Positions 16,601 to 26,669 of a stretch of DNA of 64,000 bases are shown one piece after another. The stretch lies in assembly GCA_024244705.1 (NCBI GenBank), contig JAAEOK010000036.1, forward strand, positions 62,001 to 126,000. Reading direction: 5' to 3'. The notes beneath the pieces are model-generated. The model was not told where the DNA came from. It ran no database searches and saw only the letters and a program-made list of their open reading frames with translations. Within the stretch, counting starts at the first letter, position 1; the number at the start of each line of letters is the position of its first letter. The translations under genes were made by a program, and so were the position numbers. This stretch comes from Alphaproteobacteria bacterium. GTDB lineage: Bacteria > Pseudomonadota > Alphaproteobacteria > JAAEOK01.

Positions 16601-18616
16601 TTACAATTTTTCGCGCGCGGCATCGGCGACCGCCTCTGCGGTAATGCCGAAATGCCGATACAAATCCGCCGCCGGCGCCGAAGCGCCGAAACCGTGCATG
16701 CCGACAAAAGCACCGTCGTCGCCGATGATGGCGTCCCAGCCCTGCCGGACCCCGGCCTCCACGCAGACACGCACCGAATCTTCGCCCAGAACCGATGACC
16801 GATAGGCGGCATCCTGGCGCGCGAAGGCCTCGAGACAGGGCGCCGAAACCACGCGCGTCGGAATATTGTCGGCCTGCAGCATAGCCCAGGCGGTGACCGC
16901 GATTTCGACCTCCGAGCCGGTCGCGACCAGGGTGACGCGAGGCTCGCCTTCGGACGCGCGCAAGATATAGGCCCCGCGCGCCGACAGGTTTTGCGCTCCA
17001 TCCACACCGCGCAGGGTGGGAACGCCCTGACGGGTGAGCGCCAGGACCGATGGGGTGTTGCGCGATTCGAGCGCCAATTCCCAGCATTCGGCGGTCTCGA
17101 TCGCGTCGGCCGGCCGGTAGACGTCGAGGTTCGGTATCGCCCGCAACGAGGCGAGGTGTTCGACCGGCTGATGCGTCGGCCCGTCCTCGCCGAGACCGAT
17201 CGAATCATGGGTCATGACATAGATGACGCGGACCCCCATCAGCGCCGACAGACGGATCGAGGGGCGGCAATAGTCGGCGAAGATGAGGAACGTGCCGCCG
17301 TAGGGAATGAGGCCGCGGTGCAGGGCGATGCCGTTCATCGCCGCCGCCATGCCATGTTCGCGGACGCCATAGAAGATGTATTGGCCGTCGTAGGAATCGC
17401 GGGTGACGACGGATTGGTTCTTGGCTTTCGTGTTGTTTGACCCGGTCAGGTCGGCCGATCCGCCGAGCAGTTCCGGGATGCATTCGCTCAGTATGTCGAG
17501 AACCGCGCCGGACGATTGACGGGTGGCTTGTTTGGGCTGAGCCACGGCGATCTCGTCTTTGAACGCGGTCAGCTTTTCTTTCCAGCCGTGGGGCAGATCT
17601 TCGGCTTGGATGCGTTCGAATTCGCCGCGCCGTTCCGCGTCTGCTTCTTCGACCCGGCGCGTCCATGCCGCATAAGCGGCCGTTCCCCGGGCGCCTGCCT
17701 CGAGCCACCACGACCGAATCTGGTCGGGGATCTCGAACGGGGGGTGGGGCCAGTCGAGCGTCTCGCGCGCGCCGGCGATTTCGTCGGCGCCAAGCGGCGC
17801 TCCATGCGCGGCCGCGGTCCCCGCTTTGGTCGGCGCGCCATAGGCGATCCGCGTGCGGCAGGCAATAAGTGACGGCTGCGGCGAACGCCGTGCGGCGTCG
17901 ATGGCGGCGGCGATTGCCCCCGCGTCGTGGCCGTCGACCGCGGTGACATCCCAGTTGCTGGCGCGAAACCGCGCCAATTGATCGTCCGAGACCGAGAGAT
18001 CGGTTGGCCCGTCGATCGATATCCCGTTGTCGTCGAACAGCACGATCAGTCGGCCCAAGCCAAGATGGCCGGCGAGCGAAATTGCCTCGTGGCTGATACC
18101 CTCCATGAGGCATCCGTCTCCGGCGACGACATAGGTGTAGTGAGCGACCAGGTCGTCGCCGAAGCGGGCATTGAGGATGCGTTCGGCCAACGCCATCCCG
18201 ACCGCGTTGGCCAGCCCCTGGCCGAGTGGGCCGGTGGTGGTTTCGATTCCAGCCGCATGACCGTATTCGGGATGTCCCGCGGTGCGGCTGTCGAGCTGTC
18301 GGAAATTCCTGATCTCCGCAACCGTTACGTCCTCATAACCGGTGAGGTGGAGCAGCGCGTAGAGCAGCATCGAGCCGTGGCCCGCCGACAGGATGAACCG
18401 GTCCCGGTCAGGCCACTCCGGATGGCCGGGGTCATAGGACAGAAACCGCGAGAACAGGACGGTGGCGACATCGGCCATGCCCATCGGCATCCCCGGATGG
18501 CCCGATTTAACGGCTTCGACTGCATCCATGCTCAATGCGCGTATGGCATTGGCCATCAGAGTGTGGCGCATTGGGTCGTGTGTCGCAGCTGAAGCGCTGG
18601 AGACGGCGGCGCTCAT
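16601..18616 (-). CDS. tkt: transketolase
   Basis: A 671-residue thiamine-diphosphate enzyme moving two-carbon units between sugar phosphates in the pentose phosphate pathway. It has the N-terminal [14 protein letters not shown], the ThDP motif [13 protein letters not shown], the catalytic Glu region FYGVREHGM, and [18 protein letters not shown]. The start at 18616 (MSAAVSSAS) is the first ATG giving family length; [11 protein letters not shown] is an alternative. It is divergent from the DUF4164/zapA unit and leads tkt-gap. Confidence 0.95.
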   Translation of the reverse strand: MSAAVSSASAATHDPMRHTLMANAIRALSMDAVEAVKSGHPGMPMGMADVATVLFSRFLSYDPGHPEWPDRDRFILSAGHGSMLLYALLHLTGYEDVTVAEIRNFRQLDSRTAGHPEYGHAAGIETTTGPLGQGLANAVGMALAERILNARFGDDLVAHYTYVVAGDGCLMEGISHEAISLAGHLGLGRLIVLFDDNGISIDGPTDLSVSDDQLARFRASNWDVTAVDGHDAGAIAAAIDAARRSPQPSLIACRTRIAYGAPTKAGTAAAHGAPLGADEIAGARETLDWPHPPFEIPDQIRSWWLEAGARGTAAYAAWTRRVEEADAERRGEFERIQAEDLPHGWKEKLTAFKDEIAVAQPKQATRQSSGAVLDILSECIPELLGGSADLTGSNNTKAKNQSVVTRDSYDGQYIFYGVREHGMAAAMNGIALHRGLIPYGGTFLIFADYCRPSIRLSALMGVRVIYVMTHDSIGLGEDGPTHQPVEHLASLRAIPNLDVYRPADAIETAECWELALESRNTPSVLALTRQGVPTLRGVDGAQNLSARGAYILRASEGEPRVTLVATGSEVEIAVTAWAMLQADNIPTRVVSAPCLEAFARQDAAYRSSVLGEDSVRVCVEAGVRQGWDAIIGDDGAFVGMHGFGASAPAADLYRHFGITAEAVADAAREKL

Positions 18617-18814
18617 GATCGGTGGCAATGATCGCTTGGAATAAGGCGTTGCGTTAGACCCCTCGCCGGGGCCGGCTGGCGCGAACATGCCGTCCGCCGG
18701 GGGCATCGTCAACCGAATCATTTCGGGGTGCTGTTGACGGCCGCTGGGGGCGAGGAGTATCGTCCTCGCATATGGCAATCGACAACGGCCTCTACGGTAC
18801 GGAGTATCGTTAGG

Positions 18815-19006
18815 ATGACGGATTTGGGGACCGCGCAAGAGCGCCTCGAAGCGGCAATCGTGCAACTGGAGAAGGCGCTGGATTCGCGCTCACGCAAGAA
18901 CCGTGACGCCGACAAGGATGCCGCCGCGATCAAGAAGGCGAATGCAGCGGTGGCCAAACGCCTCGACTCCGCCATCGAGCGACTTCGCGCGCTGCTCGAC
19001 GGGTAG
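18815..19006 (+). CDS. DUF4164-like small coiled-coil protein
   Basis: A 63-residue, highly charged helical protein (a single heptad-rich helix, [15 protein letters not shown] to [12 protein letters not shown]). Such DUF4164-type proteins commonly sit just before zapA in alphaproteobacteria; function is unknown but a cell-division link is plausible. The ATG at 18815 follows a G-rich stretch (TTAGG). A possible promoter, TTGACG (18734-18739) with an 18-base spacer and TATCGT (18758-18763), lies upstream. zapA follows 5 bases later. Confidence 0.75.
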   Translation: MTDLGTAQERLEAAIVQLEKALDSRSRKNRDADKDAAAIKKANAAVAKRLDSAIERLRALLDG

Positions 19007-19011
19007 CGCCG

Positions 19012-19341
19012 GTGGGACAAGTCACGATCAAGGTTAACGGCCGCGACTACGATATCGCTTGCGGCGATGGCGAGGAGAAGCATGTCGCGGAACTTGCGGC
19101 CTATCTCGATGGGCGCGTGCGCGAGTTGGCCGGCGGCAAACGGACCGTCGATGGTGACAGCCTGGTCCTGATCATGGCCAGCCTCATTATCGCCGACGAG
19201 TTGCTCGAGACCCAACAAGAGCTCAAGCGGGTCAGCGCGTCGTCGAAAGAGAGCGGCAAGTCGGCCGACGCGCTGGCAGCCGGAGTGGTCGCCCTGGCCA
19301 AACGCATCGAGAGTGTTGCCGAAAGGCTCGCGGCTCCCTAG
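19012..19341 (+). CDS. zapA: cell division protein ZapA
   Basis: A 109-residue ZapA that bundles FtsZ filaments at midcell. The N-terminal MGQVTIKVNGRDYDIACGDGEE matches the family's beta hairpin, followed by the long dimerisation helix. The start codon is GTG. Its location immediately before 6S RNA and the 5-formyl-THF cyclo-ligase gene is the classical ygfE-ssrS-ygfA order. Confidence 0.9.
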   Translation: MGQVTIKVNGRDYDIACGDGEEKHVAELAAYLDGRVRELAGGKRTVDGDSLVLIMASLIIADELLETQQELKRVSASSKESGKSADALAAGVVALAKRIESVAERLAAP

Positions 19342-19346
19342 ATTCC

Positions 19347-19520
19347 CCTTGGGGCGGATGCTGCGCTGCGCGTCAGGCCTCGTGCATCCCTGGGGCCAAC
19401 TCCAATCTCTACAGGGAGCTGTCCCTGCCGGAGCCGTGGCTTCGGTATACGGCGCCCACCTGCACTTTGCAGGCCACAGAGGATCAGGTTGGGCCAACGG
19501 CATGTGCGGCACGCCCCGTT
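19347..19520 (+). ncRNA. ssrS: 6S RNA
   Basis: Located between zapA and the cyclo-ligase gene, the conserved proteobacterial site for 6S RNA. The ends pair in a long stem: GGGGCG (19351-19356) with CGCCCC (19512-19517), and GCTGCGC (19360-19366) with GTGCGGC (19504-19510), separated by small bulges. The middle offers a weakly paired bubble flanked by further helices, as needed to mimic an open promoter. 6S RNA binds sigma-70 RNA polymerase in stationary phase. Exact ends are estimates from the stem. Confidence 0.85.
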
Positions 19521-19556
19521 CTTTCGCCAATTCCTTCTTTGACGGATTTCCCGCGG

Positions 19557-20141
19557 ATGACGCTCGACCAGGACAAACAGGCCGTACGCGAGCGCGCCGC
19601 GGCCAACCGCGACCGATTCGAACCCGACGCCCGCGATCGGGCGGCGGCGGCGTTGCCGAGGATTTTTTTGGAGAAGATTGTCCTGACCCCAGGGTCGCGC
19701 GTCTCCGCCTTCTGGCCGGCAAAAGGAGAGATCGACGTACGGGTGCTGCTGCGCCGCTTGCACGAAGCGGGTCACGTTTGCGGGCTTCCCGTCGTCGCCG
19801 GCCACGGCCGGCCGCTTCTGTTCCGGCGCTGGACCCCGGACACAGTCATGCGGCCCGGCAACTTCCGTATCCCGGTGCCACCCGAGAGTGCCGAGCTCTT
19901 GACGCCTGACGTTGTTCTCGTTCCGTTGCTCGCCTTCGATCGCAATGGAAACCGTCTCGGTTGGGGCGCCGGCTTCTACGACCGCACGCTCGCCGCGCTG
20001 CGCGCCGACCACTCGGTGGTGGCGATCGGGATTGCCTTCGCCGGGCAGGAGATCGAGCGCGTGCCCCACGGAAGCCAAGACGAGAAATTGGACTGGATCG
20101 TCACCGAGCAGGAAGCGATTCGCGTCGGGAGCGGGACATGA
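19557..20141 (+). CDS. 5-formyltetrahydrofolate cyclo-ligase
   Basis: A 194-residue enzyme (YgfA/FthC family) converting 5-formyl-THF to 5,10-methenyl-THF with ATP. It has VSAFWPAKGEIDVR, the GLPVV strand, and the C-terminal nucleotide/folate loop LLAFDRNGNRLGWGAGFYDRTL. The start is ATG at 19557 (MTLDQDKQAVR). Its stop overlaps the next ATG by ATGA, so the two are coupled. Confidence 0.92.
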   Translation: MTLDQDKQAVRERAAANRDRFEPDARDRAAAALPRIFLEKIVLTPGSRVSAFWPAKGEIDVRVLLRRLHEAGHVCGLPVVAGHGRPLLFRRWTPDTVMRPGNFRIPVPPESAELLTPDVVLVPLLAFDRNGNRLGWGAGFYDRTLAALRADHSVVAIGIAFAGQEIERVPHGSQDEKLDWIVTEQEAIRVGSGT

Positions 20142-20956
20142 AGATTCTATTCTGCGGCGACATCGTGGGCCGGTCGGGACGCGATATTGTGGTTGAACAG
20201 GTGCCGCTGCTTCGCCGCCGCCTCGACCTCGATTTGGTCATCGCGAACGGCGAGAACGCGGCCCACGGTTTCGGCATCACCGACAAGATTTGCCGCGAGC
20301 TCTACGATGCCGGGATCGATGTGATCACCAGCGGCAACCACGTTTGGGACCAGCGCGAGGTCCTCGGCCACATCGACGGCGATCGTCAATTGCTGCGGCC
20401 GATAAATTATCCAAAGGGTACGCCGGGCCGAGGCGCCGAGACCTATTCGACGCCGAGCGGCAAGAAAGTGCTGGTGATCAATGTCATGTGCCGCCTGTTC
20501 ATGGACCCCTTGGACAATCCTTTCGAAATGCTCGAGGCGGAAATGGCCAGGCACCGTCTTGGCGGTAGTGTCGACGCTATCGTTGTCGACGTTCATGGCG
20601 AGGCGACCAGCGAAAAGCAGTCCTTCGGTCATATCCTCGACGGCCGGGTGTCGCTGGTTGTCGGAACCCATACCCATGTGCCGACAGCCGATGCGCAGAT
20701 CCTCGTCGGCGGCACCGCTTATATGAGCGATGCCGGAATGTGTGGCGACTACGATTCGGTCATCGGCATGATCAAGGAACCGGCCATCGAGCGCTTCGTC
20801 CGCAAGCTGCCGACGGAACGTTTGTCGCCGGCGACCGGACCGGCCACGCTGTGCGGGCTGTACCTCGAGACCGACGACGCGACCGGCTTGGCGCAACGGA
20901 TCGAGCCGGTCCGCATCGGCGGCCGCCTCGTGCAGACCCTGCCCGACGCAGGGTGA
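20138..20956 (+). CDS. YmdB-family metallophosphoesterase
   Basis: A 272-residue TIGR00282-type phosphoesterase. Metal ligands are in the motifs ILFCGDIVGRSGRD, ANGENAAHG, TSGNHVWDQRE, VVDVHGEATSEK and VVGTHTHVPTADAQIL, in the order of B. subtilis YmdB, which has cyclic-nucleotide phosphodiesterase activity. It starts at an ATG overlapping the cyclo-ligase stop (ATGA). The ymdB-yebC-ruvC neighbourhood is common. Confidence 0.92.
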   Translation: MKILFCGDIVGRSGRDIVVEQVPLLRRRLDLDLVIANGENAAHGFGITDKICRELYDAGIDVITSGNHVWDQREVLGHIDGDRQLLRPINYPKGTPGRGAETYSTPSGKKVLVINVMCRLFMDPLDNPFEMLEAEMARHRLGGSVDAIVVDVHGEATSEKQSFGHILDGRVSLVVGTHTHVPTADAQILVGGTAYMSDAGMCGDYDSVIGMIKEPAIERFVRKLPTERLSPATGPATLCGLYLETDDATGLAQRIEPVRIGGRLVQTLPDAG

Positions 20957-21204
20957 CCTTTGGCGTTCCCGTAATCGGCACACGGGCGGGGAAATCGATC
21001 GGCGACCGGGGCTTTCCTTTGACTGTCGATTGGGCCATAAATCGGCCCGGCCTGACATCAAATGGACACATCCCCAACGTCCCGGCCACCACACATTTGC
21101 CATAAACCGAGGATAGCCCGTATTAGCGGTGAAAGCGGGTCAGGGACCACAATATGTGGTATACACAGAATTGAAACATACGCTGTCTAGGGGCTGACGG
21201 ATAT

Positions 21205-21951
21205 ATGGCCGGCCATTCGCAATTCAAGAACATCATGTATCGGAAGGGCGCGCAGGACGCCAAGCGCGCCAAGGTCTTCGGCCGCATCATCCGCGAGCTG
21301 ACCGTCGCCGCGCGCGGCGGCGACGATCCGGACGCAAATCCGCGGCTTCGCGCGGCGATCGCTACAGCGCGCACCAACAACATGCCGAAAGACACAATGG
21401 AACGCGCCGTCAAACGGGGTGCCGGCGGCGGCGACGCCGACGCCTACGAAGAAATTCGTTACGAAGGCTATGGCCCGGGCGGGGTCGCGATCATCGTCGA
21501 AGCGCTGACCGATAATCGCAACCGCACCGCCAGCGAGATCCGGGCCGCGTTCAGCAAGCACGGCGGATCGCTGGGCGAGACCAACAGCGTCGGGTTCATG
21601 TTCAATCGGGTCGGCCAGATCCAATACGGGACCGATGTCGGAAACGAGGAGGCGGTATTCGAGGCGGCGCTGGAAGCCGGTGCCGAGAACGTGGAATCGG
21701 CGGCCGACGGCCACGAGATCACCTGTGCGGTCGAAGATCTCAACGCGGTTCGCGAAGCGCTCGAACAGAAGTTCGGGCCGGCGCGCGATTCGGGTTTGGT
21801 CTGGAAGCCGCAAAACACGGTTCCGGTCGCCGGTGCGCAGGCCGAATCGCTCCTCGGGCTGCTCGAGACGCTCGACGACAATGATGATGTCCAATCGGTA
21901 TCGGCGAATTTCGACATCGCCGACGACGTCTTGGCCAAGTTGAGCGCATGA
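21205..21951 (+). CDS. yebC: YebC/PmpR-family translation or transcription regulator
   Basis: A 248-residue YebC protein. It opens [22 protein letters not shown], has the [15 protein letters not shown] and GYGPGGVA segments, and ends with the three-domain architecture. Members were described as DNA-binding regulators and more recently linked to ribosome stalling; the role here is not defined. It directly precedes ruvC, the usual position. The 248-base region upstream (20957-21204) shows no gene and probably holds its promoter. Confidence 0.94.
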   Translation: MAGHSQFKNIMYRKGAQDAKRAKVFGRIIRELTVAARGGDDPDANPRLRAAIATARTNNMPKDTMERAVKRGAGGGDADAYEEIRYEGYGPGGVAIIVEALTDNRNRTASEIRAAFSKHGGSLGETNSVGFMFNRVGQIQYGTDVGNEEAVFEAALEAGAENVESAADGHEITCAVEDLNAVREALEQKFGPARDSGLVWKPQNTVPVAGAQAESLLGLLETLDDNDDVQSVSANFDIADDVLAKLSA

Positions 21952-21994
21952 CCCGGCGCGGGGCCGTCATGATCGACAAAGGAATGGCGCCGAT

Positions 21995-22507
21995 ATGATG
22001 CGAGTTCTCGGCCTCGATCCCGGCTTGCGCGCCACCGGTTGGGGTATCGTCGATGCCGGCAGCGGGCGCCTCACTCATGTCGCCAACGGCACCGTGCGAT
22101 CACGGGGCGAATCGACCGCGGAACGGCTGCGCTCGCTGTATGACGCGATCGCATTGGTGATTGTCGACCATCATCCCGAAACCGCCGCGGTCGAAGAGAC
22201 CTTTCTCAACAAGAACCCGGGTTCGACCCTCAAGTTGGGATTGGCCCGCGGGGTGGTGCTGCTCGCGCCCGCCCGCGCCGGCCTGCCGGTCGCCGAATAC
22301 TCCGCCAACCACGTCAAGAAATCGGTCGTCGGGGCCGGCCACGCCGCCAAGGAGCAAGTGGCGATGATGGTCGGTACCCTGCTGCCCGGATGTTCCATCG
22401 ACGGGGCCGATGCCGCCGACGCCCTGGCGGTCGCGATTTGCCATGCCCACCATCTCGAAACCGCGCGTTCGTGGCTGGCGAACGATGTGCTGACGGCGTC
22501 GTCGTGA
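21995..22507 (+). CDS. ruvC: Holliday junction resolvase RuvC
   Basis: A 170-residue endonuclease that cuts Holliday junctions symmetrically. It has the acidic active-site motifs of the RNase H-like fold: [13 protein letters not shown], the [12 protein letters not shown] glutamate, and [15 protein letters not shown]. Two adjacent ATGs start it. Its TGA overlaps the ruvA start by one base. Confidence 0.95.
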   Translation: MMRVLGLDPGLRATGWGIVDAGSGRLTHVANGTVRSRGESTAERLRSLYDAIALVIVDHHPETAAVEETFLNKNPGSTLKLGLARGVVLLAPARAGLPVAEYSANHVKKSVVGAGHAAKEQVAMMVGTLLPGCSIDGADAADALAVAICHAHHLETARSWLANDVLTASS

Positions 22508-23112
22508 TGTTTGCGAAGCTTACCGGCATAGTCGATTCGACCGCCGACGATCGGACGGTCATCGACGTCAATGGGGTCGGTTACCTGGTCTTCTGCTCGG
22601 CACGAACACTGGACCGGCTGCCGATGCAGGGCGAGGTCGCCGTGCTCCACATCGAGACCCACGTACGCGAGGACCACATTAATCTCTACGGATTCGGCGA
22701 CGACGGCGAGCGGCAATGGTTTCGTTTGCTGATCACCGTGCAAGGCGTCGGCGCCCGCCATGCGATGGCGGTCCTTGGCATCCTCTCGCCCGAAGAGCTC
22801 GCGCAGGCGATCGCCGCCCAGGACAAGGCGACGATCAGTCGCGCCAGCGGGGTCGGACCGAAACTGGCGCAGCGTATCGCGAGCGAATTGAAGGACAAGA
22901 TCGGCGATCTCGCTCTTGGTCCGGCGGCCGGGCTCGGCCCGATCGAAGCCGGCGACGAGCCGGCTGCGGCCGACGCGGTCTCGGTGCTGGTCAATCTCGG
23001 TTATCGCCGTACCGAGGCCCATGGCGCCGTCGCCCACGCCCGTCGCGAGCTCGGCCAGCAGGCGGCGACCGAGGACTTGGTCAAAGCGGGATTGAAGGAG
23101 CTTGGCGCATGA
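22507..23112 (+). CDS. ruvA: Holliday junction branch migration protein RuvA
   Basis: A 201-residue DNA-binding subunit whose tetramer holds the junction for RuvB. Domain I starts [11 protein letters not shown]; the two helix-hairpin-helix motifs are at [12 protein letters not shown] and [16 protein letters not shown], and domain III, which contacts RuvB, is at the C-terminus. The ATG overlaps the ruvC stop, and ruvA's own stop overlaps the ruvB start. Confidence 0.95.
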   Translation: MFAKLTGIVDSTADDRTVIDVNGVGYLVFCSARTLDRLPMQGEVAVLHIETHVREDHINLYGFGDDGERQWFRLLITVQGVGARHAMAVLGILSPEELAQAIAAQDKATISRASGVGPKLAQRIASELKDKIGDLALGPAAGLGPIEAGDEPAAADAVSVLVNLGYRRTEAHGAVAHARRELGQQAATEDLVKAGLKELGA

Positions 23113-24161
23113 CCGACGACCGCGTCATCGCCGCCGAGTTCGACAATGACGATCTTGGCGAGACCTCATTGCGACCGCTCACCTTGGATGCCTTCGTCGG
23201 ACAGGAGAAGCTGCGCCAGAACCTGGCCGTGTTCATTTCCGCCGCCCGGCGACGCGGCGAGCCGCTCGATCACGCGCTGTTCCACGGCCCGCCCGGCCTC
23301 GGGAAAACGACACTGGCTCAAATCGTAGCCCGTGAACTCGGTGTCGGATTCCGCGCCACGTCGGGGCCGGTCATCGCGCGCGCCGGCGATTTGGCGGCGT
23401 TGCTCACCAATCTGCAGCCGCGCGACGTGCTGTTCATCGACGAGATTCACCGCCTCAATCCGGCGGTCGAGGAAATCCTCTATCCGGCGATGGAGGATTT
23501 TCAGCTCGACTTGATCATCGGCGAAGGTCCGGCGGCGCGATCGATCCGGATCGATCTTCCGCCGTTTACGTTGGTCGGCGCGACCACGCGGTCGGGACTG
23601 ATCACCTCGCCTCTGCGGGAACGGTTCGGCATTCCCATGCGGCTATCGTTCTATAGTGCCGAGGAACTCGAGCAGATCGTGCGCCGCGGTGCGCGATTGC
23701 TGCAATTCGACCTGCTGCCGGACGGCGCCGCCGAGATCGCCCGGCGGTCGCGGGGCACGCCCCGGGTCGCCGGCCGCCTGCTGCGCCGGGTGCGCGATTT
23801 TGCCTCGGTCGGGGATGTCGCTACGGTCGATGCCGCGACCGCCGATGCGGCGCTGACCCGCCTCGAAGTCGACGCCCTCGGCCTCGATGCCATGGATCGC
23901 CGCTACCTGGCCTGCCTGGCGGAAAACCATGGCGGCGGACCGGTCGGCGTCGAAACGCTGGCCGCCGCCCTGTCCGAGCAGCGCGACATGCTCGAGGATG
24001 TCATCGAACCCTATCTGCTGCAGCAGGGCTTGTTGCAGCGGACCCCGCGCGGGCGCCTGCTCAGCGACGCCGGCTATCGCCATCTCGGCCTTTCACCACC
24101 CACCGAACGGCCCGATCAGTTGGTCTTGCTCGGTTCCGAGCCCGATACGGAGGACGGGTAA
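23109..24161 (+). CDS. ruvB: Holliday junction branch migration ATPase RuvB
   Basis: A 350-residue AAA+ motor. Walker A is [11 protein letters not shown], Walker [10 protein letters not shown], sensor I GATTRSGL, the arginine-finger region PLRERFGI, and the C-terminal winged helix contains TPRGR. It drives branch migration with RuvA. The ATG overlaps the ruvA stop (ATGA). It is followed by ybgC and the tol genes, as in many alphaproteobacteria. Confidence 0.97.
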   Translation: MTDDRVIAAEFDNDDLGETSLRPLTLDAFVGQEKLRQNLAVFISAARRRGEPLDHALFHGPPGLGKTTLAQIVARELGVGFRATSGPVIARAGDLAALLTNLQPRDVLFIDEIHRLNPAVEEILYPAMEDFQLDLIIGEGPAARSIRIDLPPFTLVGATTRSGLITSPLRERFGIPMRLSFYSAEELEQIVRRGARLLQFDLLPDGAAEIARRSRGTPRVAGRLLRRVRDFASVGDVATVDAATADAALTRLEVDALGLDAMDRRYLACLAENHGGGPVGVETLAAALSEQRDMLEDVIEPYLLQQGLLQRTPRGRLLSDAGYRHLGLSPPTERPDQLVLLGSEPDTEDG

Positions 24162-24171
24162 GGTGACCGCG

Positions 24172-24609
24172 ATGACTGGCACGGTCTCGGCCGGTATTTT
24201 CGTATTTCCCGTTCGGGTCTATTACGAAGACACCGACGCGGCGACCATCGTCTATCACAGCAACTACCTGAAATTTGCCGAACGCGCCCGGACCGAACTC
24301 ATCCGCGCATTCGGTGACGACCACGGCGCGCTGCGCCGTCGATTTGGTATCGCGTTTGTCGTCAGCAAATGCGATATGCACTGCCTGTCGCCGGCCCATC
24401 TTGACGAACTCATCGAGGTGCGGACGACGTTGAACGGGTTGGGGGGCGCCTCGATCGATTTGCAGCAGGACATTTGGCGCGGCGATACACGCCTCGTCCG
24501 CCTCCGGGTCCTGCTCGCTTGCACCAATGCCGACAGCCGTGCCGTACGCATCCCGGCCGAGGTGCGGCAGCGTTTCGTTGCATGGGAAACCGGAACATCG
24601 CGGAATTGA
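24172..24609 (+). CDS. ybgC: Tol-Pal-associated acyl-CoA thioesterase YbgC
   Basis: A 145-residue hotdog thioesterase whose VYYEDTDAATIVYHSNYLKFAERART segment holds the catalytic Asp and conserved His/Tyr. YbgC acts on acyl-CoA/ACP near the membrane and is the first gene of the tol-pal operon. A GTG at 24163 in the same frame, with GGAGGA 8 bases before it, is an alternative start; I prefer the ATG because AAGGTG is also well placed and homologues lack the extra residues. Confidence 0.92.
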   Translation: MTGTVSAGIFVFPVRVYYEDTDAATIVYHSNYLKFAERARTELIRAFGDDHGALRRRFGIAFVVSKCDMHCLSPAHLDELIEVRTTLNGLGGASIDLQQDIWRGDTRLVRLRVLLACTNADSRAVRIPAEVRQRFVAWETGTSRN

Positions 24610-24615
24610 GAGGAT

Positions 24616-25347
24616 ATGGAACAGACCGTCATCGAAACCGTAAATCTAGCTGGCAGCGCGCCGACCGATCTCTCTATGTGGGGTCTGTTCCTTCGCGCCG
24701 ATCTTGTCGTGAAGGCCGTATTGGTTGTGCTGCTGGTCGCATCATTCTGGTGCTGGGCGATTATCTTCGAAAAGCTAACGAAGGTACGGCGCATCGGCCG
24801 CAAAACCGCCCAATTTGAGGATACATTCTGGTCCGGCAATCCGCTCGACGAGCTCTATCAGCGCCTCGCCGGCCAAGCGGTCGATCCGATGGCAGCCATG
24901 TTCACGGCGGCGATGCGCGAGTTGGAACGGTCGTCGCAGCGGGGCCTGACGCTGACCGAGACCAAGCGAATCGGAATCCAGCAGCGCATCGATCGGGCCA
25001 TGCAGGCAACGATGAGCCGGGAGATGGACAAGCTCGAACGGCACATGACGTTTCTCGCCTCGGTCGGCGCCACCGCGCCGTTCATCGGCTTGTTCGGGAC
25101 GGTGTGGGGGATCATGAACAGTTTCCAAGCGATCGCGCTGCAAAAGAACACCAGCCTGGCGGTGGTCGCGCCGGGGATCGCGGAGGCGTTGTTTGCCACC
25201 GCGCTAGGGTTGGTGGCGGCGATCCCGGCGGTGATCGCGTTCAACAAGATAAACAATGATCTCAGCCGCTATGCCAGCCGGCTCGAAACCTTCGCCGGCG
25301 AGTTCGCCGCCATATTGGGTCGCCAACTCGAGGAGCGCAGCGTCTGA
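24616..25347 (+). CDS. tolQ: Tol-Pal system proton channel TolQ
   Basis: A 243-residue inner-membrane protein with three helices (about 17-40, 138-165 and 175-200). The last two carry the MotA/TolQ/ExbB signature ATAPFIGLFGTVWGIMNSFQAI and the APGIAEALFATALGLVAAIPAVIAFN helix. It forms a pentamer around two TolR chains and conducts protons for outer-membrane constriction. It is 6 bases after ybgC; the stop overlaps the tolR ATG. Confidence 0.97.
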   Translation: MEQTVIETVNLAGSAPTDLSMWGLFLRADLVVKAVLVVLLVASFWCWAIIFEKLTKVRRIGRKTAQFEDTFWSGNPLDELYQRLAGQAVDPMAAMFTAAMRELERSSQRGLTLTETKRIGIQQRIDRAMQATMSREMDKLERHMTFLASVGATAPFIGLFGTVWGIMNSFQAIALQKNTSLAVVAPGIAEALFATALGLVAAIPAVIAFNKINNDLSRYASRLETFAGEFAAILGRQLEERSV

Positions 25348-25808
25348 TGAGTGTATCGCTCGGTGGCGACGGACCCCGGAGCGGCGTCAGGGTCTATAAG
25401 CGGCGCACCTACCGGCCGATGAGCGAGATCAACGTGACGCCGTTCGTCGACGTCATGCTCGTCCTGCTCATCATCTTTATGGTCACCGCACCGCTGCTGA
25501 CAGTCGGGGTGCCCGTCGATCTGCCCAAGAACGAAGCGGCGCCGATCAACGAACCGGAAGAGCCGCTGGTGGTGACCATGGATATCGAGCGTCGCGTTTA
25601 CATCCAGGAGACGCCGGTCGAGATCGACAATCTGGTGTCGCGGCTCGCGGCGATCACCGAAACCAGTCCCGACACCCGCATCTATGTGCGCGGCGATCAG
25701 GGTCTGCCTTACGGCGAGGTGATGGGTTTGATGGGACGGCTGGCGGCCGCCGGCTTCAACAAGGTGGCCCTGGTCGCCGAGACGCCGAAGCCCGACGAAA
25801 CGCAATAG
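25347..25808 (+). CDS. tolR: Tol-Pal system protein TolR
   Basis: A 153-residue bitopic protein. Its single helix near 32-52 carries the essential Asp in the EINVTPFVDVMLVLLIIFMV segment, followed by the periplasmic domain ending with the GLMGRLAAAGF helix. It couples proton flow through TolQ to TolA and peptidoglycan. Start and stop are set by the overlap with tolQ and family length. Confidence 0.97.
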   Translation: MSVSLGGDGPRSGVRVYKRRTYRPMSEINVTPFVDVMLVLLIIFMVTAPLLTVGVPVDLPKNEAAPINEPEEPLVVTMDIERRVYIQETPVEIDNLVSRLAAITETSPDTRIYVRGDQGLPYGEVMGLMGRLAAAGFNKVALVAETPKPDETQ

Positions 25809-25827
25809 GCGGACGGATCACGAGGAG

Positions 25828-26667
25828 ATGGGTCGCGCGGCCATATATTCGGCGATCTTGCACCTGACGGTATTCGTGCTCGCCCTGGTCGGGCTGCCCT
25901 CATTGTTTAGCGACGAGCCGCTGGTCGTTCGCGCCATTACGGTCGAGGTGGTCACCATCGACGAGGAGACCGCGGCGCCCAGCATAGATCCCGATCCGTC
26001 GCCGCCGAAGGCGGAGCCCGAGCCCCAGGAACAGGCGGCGCTGCCGCCGCCGGAGCCGCCTGAAATCGCGGCACCGGAGCCGGTTCCCGAGCCGCCGCCG
26101 GTGGAAGCGGAGGTCCCGCCGCCACCGCCAGAGAAGCCGCCCGAGCCCGAGCCGGCGCCGAAGAAAGAAGTGACCGAAAAGAAAGAGGACATAAAGCCGC
26201 CGCAAACGACACCCAGATTGAAGCCCGAATTGGCGGTTAGGAAGAAGAAGGAGCGCAAGAACACCGATTTCGATTCCGTACTGCGATCCGTCGCGGAACC
26301 GGAATCAGAGCAGCAACGCGCGGCGCCCCAGACGGCCTCGGCATTCAGCGAGCGGTTGACGCTTAGCGAACTCGACGCTATTCGCCATCAGATCGAACTG
26401 TGCTGGAATGTCCCGGTTGGCGCGCGTGACGCCAAAAATCTGGTGGTCGAGTTGAACCTCGATATGAACCCCGACGGCAGCGTGCGCCAGGTCCGCCTGA
26501 TCGACGGTAGCAATCGCTACCAGACCGATGCATTTTACCGGGCGGCCGTGGACAGCGCGATGCGGGCTGTTCTCAATCCGATGTGCAATCCCTTGAAGTT
26601 GCCGCCGAATAAGTACAACACTTGGAGAAACTTCACTCTGAACTTCAATCCCAGGGATATGCTTTGA
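25828..26667 (+). CDS. tolA: TolA-like energy transducer
   Basis: A 279-residue protein with an N-terminal membrane anchor (about 4-26, [16 protein letters not shown]), a long Pro/Glu-rich domain II (about 45-140, repeated PEPxPxP blocks, then Lys-rich) and a C-terminal TolA domain III (about 170-279) with two cysteines that may pair (ELCWNVP and NPMCNP). It reaches across the periplasm to Pal/TolB. GAGGAG abuts the ATG with no spacing, which is unusual; GGACGGA further upstream may serve instead. Confidence 0.9.
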   Translation: MGRAAIYSAILHLTVFVLALVGLPSLFSDEPLVVRAITVEVVTIDEETAAPSIDPDPSPPKAEPEPQEQAALPPPEPPEIAAPEPVPEPPPVEAEVPPPPPEKPPEPEPAPKKEVTEKKEDIKPPQTTPRLKPELAVRKKKERKNTDFDSVLRSVAEPESEQQRAAPQTASAFSERLTLSELDAIRHQIELCWNVPVGARDAKNLVVELNLDMNPDGSVRQVRLIDGSNRYQTDAFYRAAVDSAMRAVLNPMCNPLKLPPNKYNTWRNFTLNFNPRDML

Positions 26668-26669
26668 CG

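Noticed and set aside
15568-17208. 546-codon frame spanning gap and part of tkt
   Set aside because: Only the part from 16578 is gap; the rest is an out-of-frame shadow of tkt, and a good ribosome-binding site precedes 16578.
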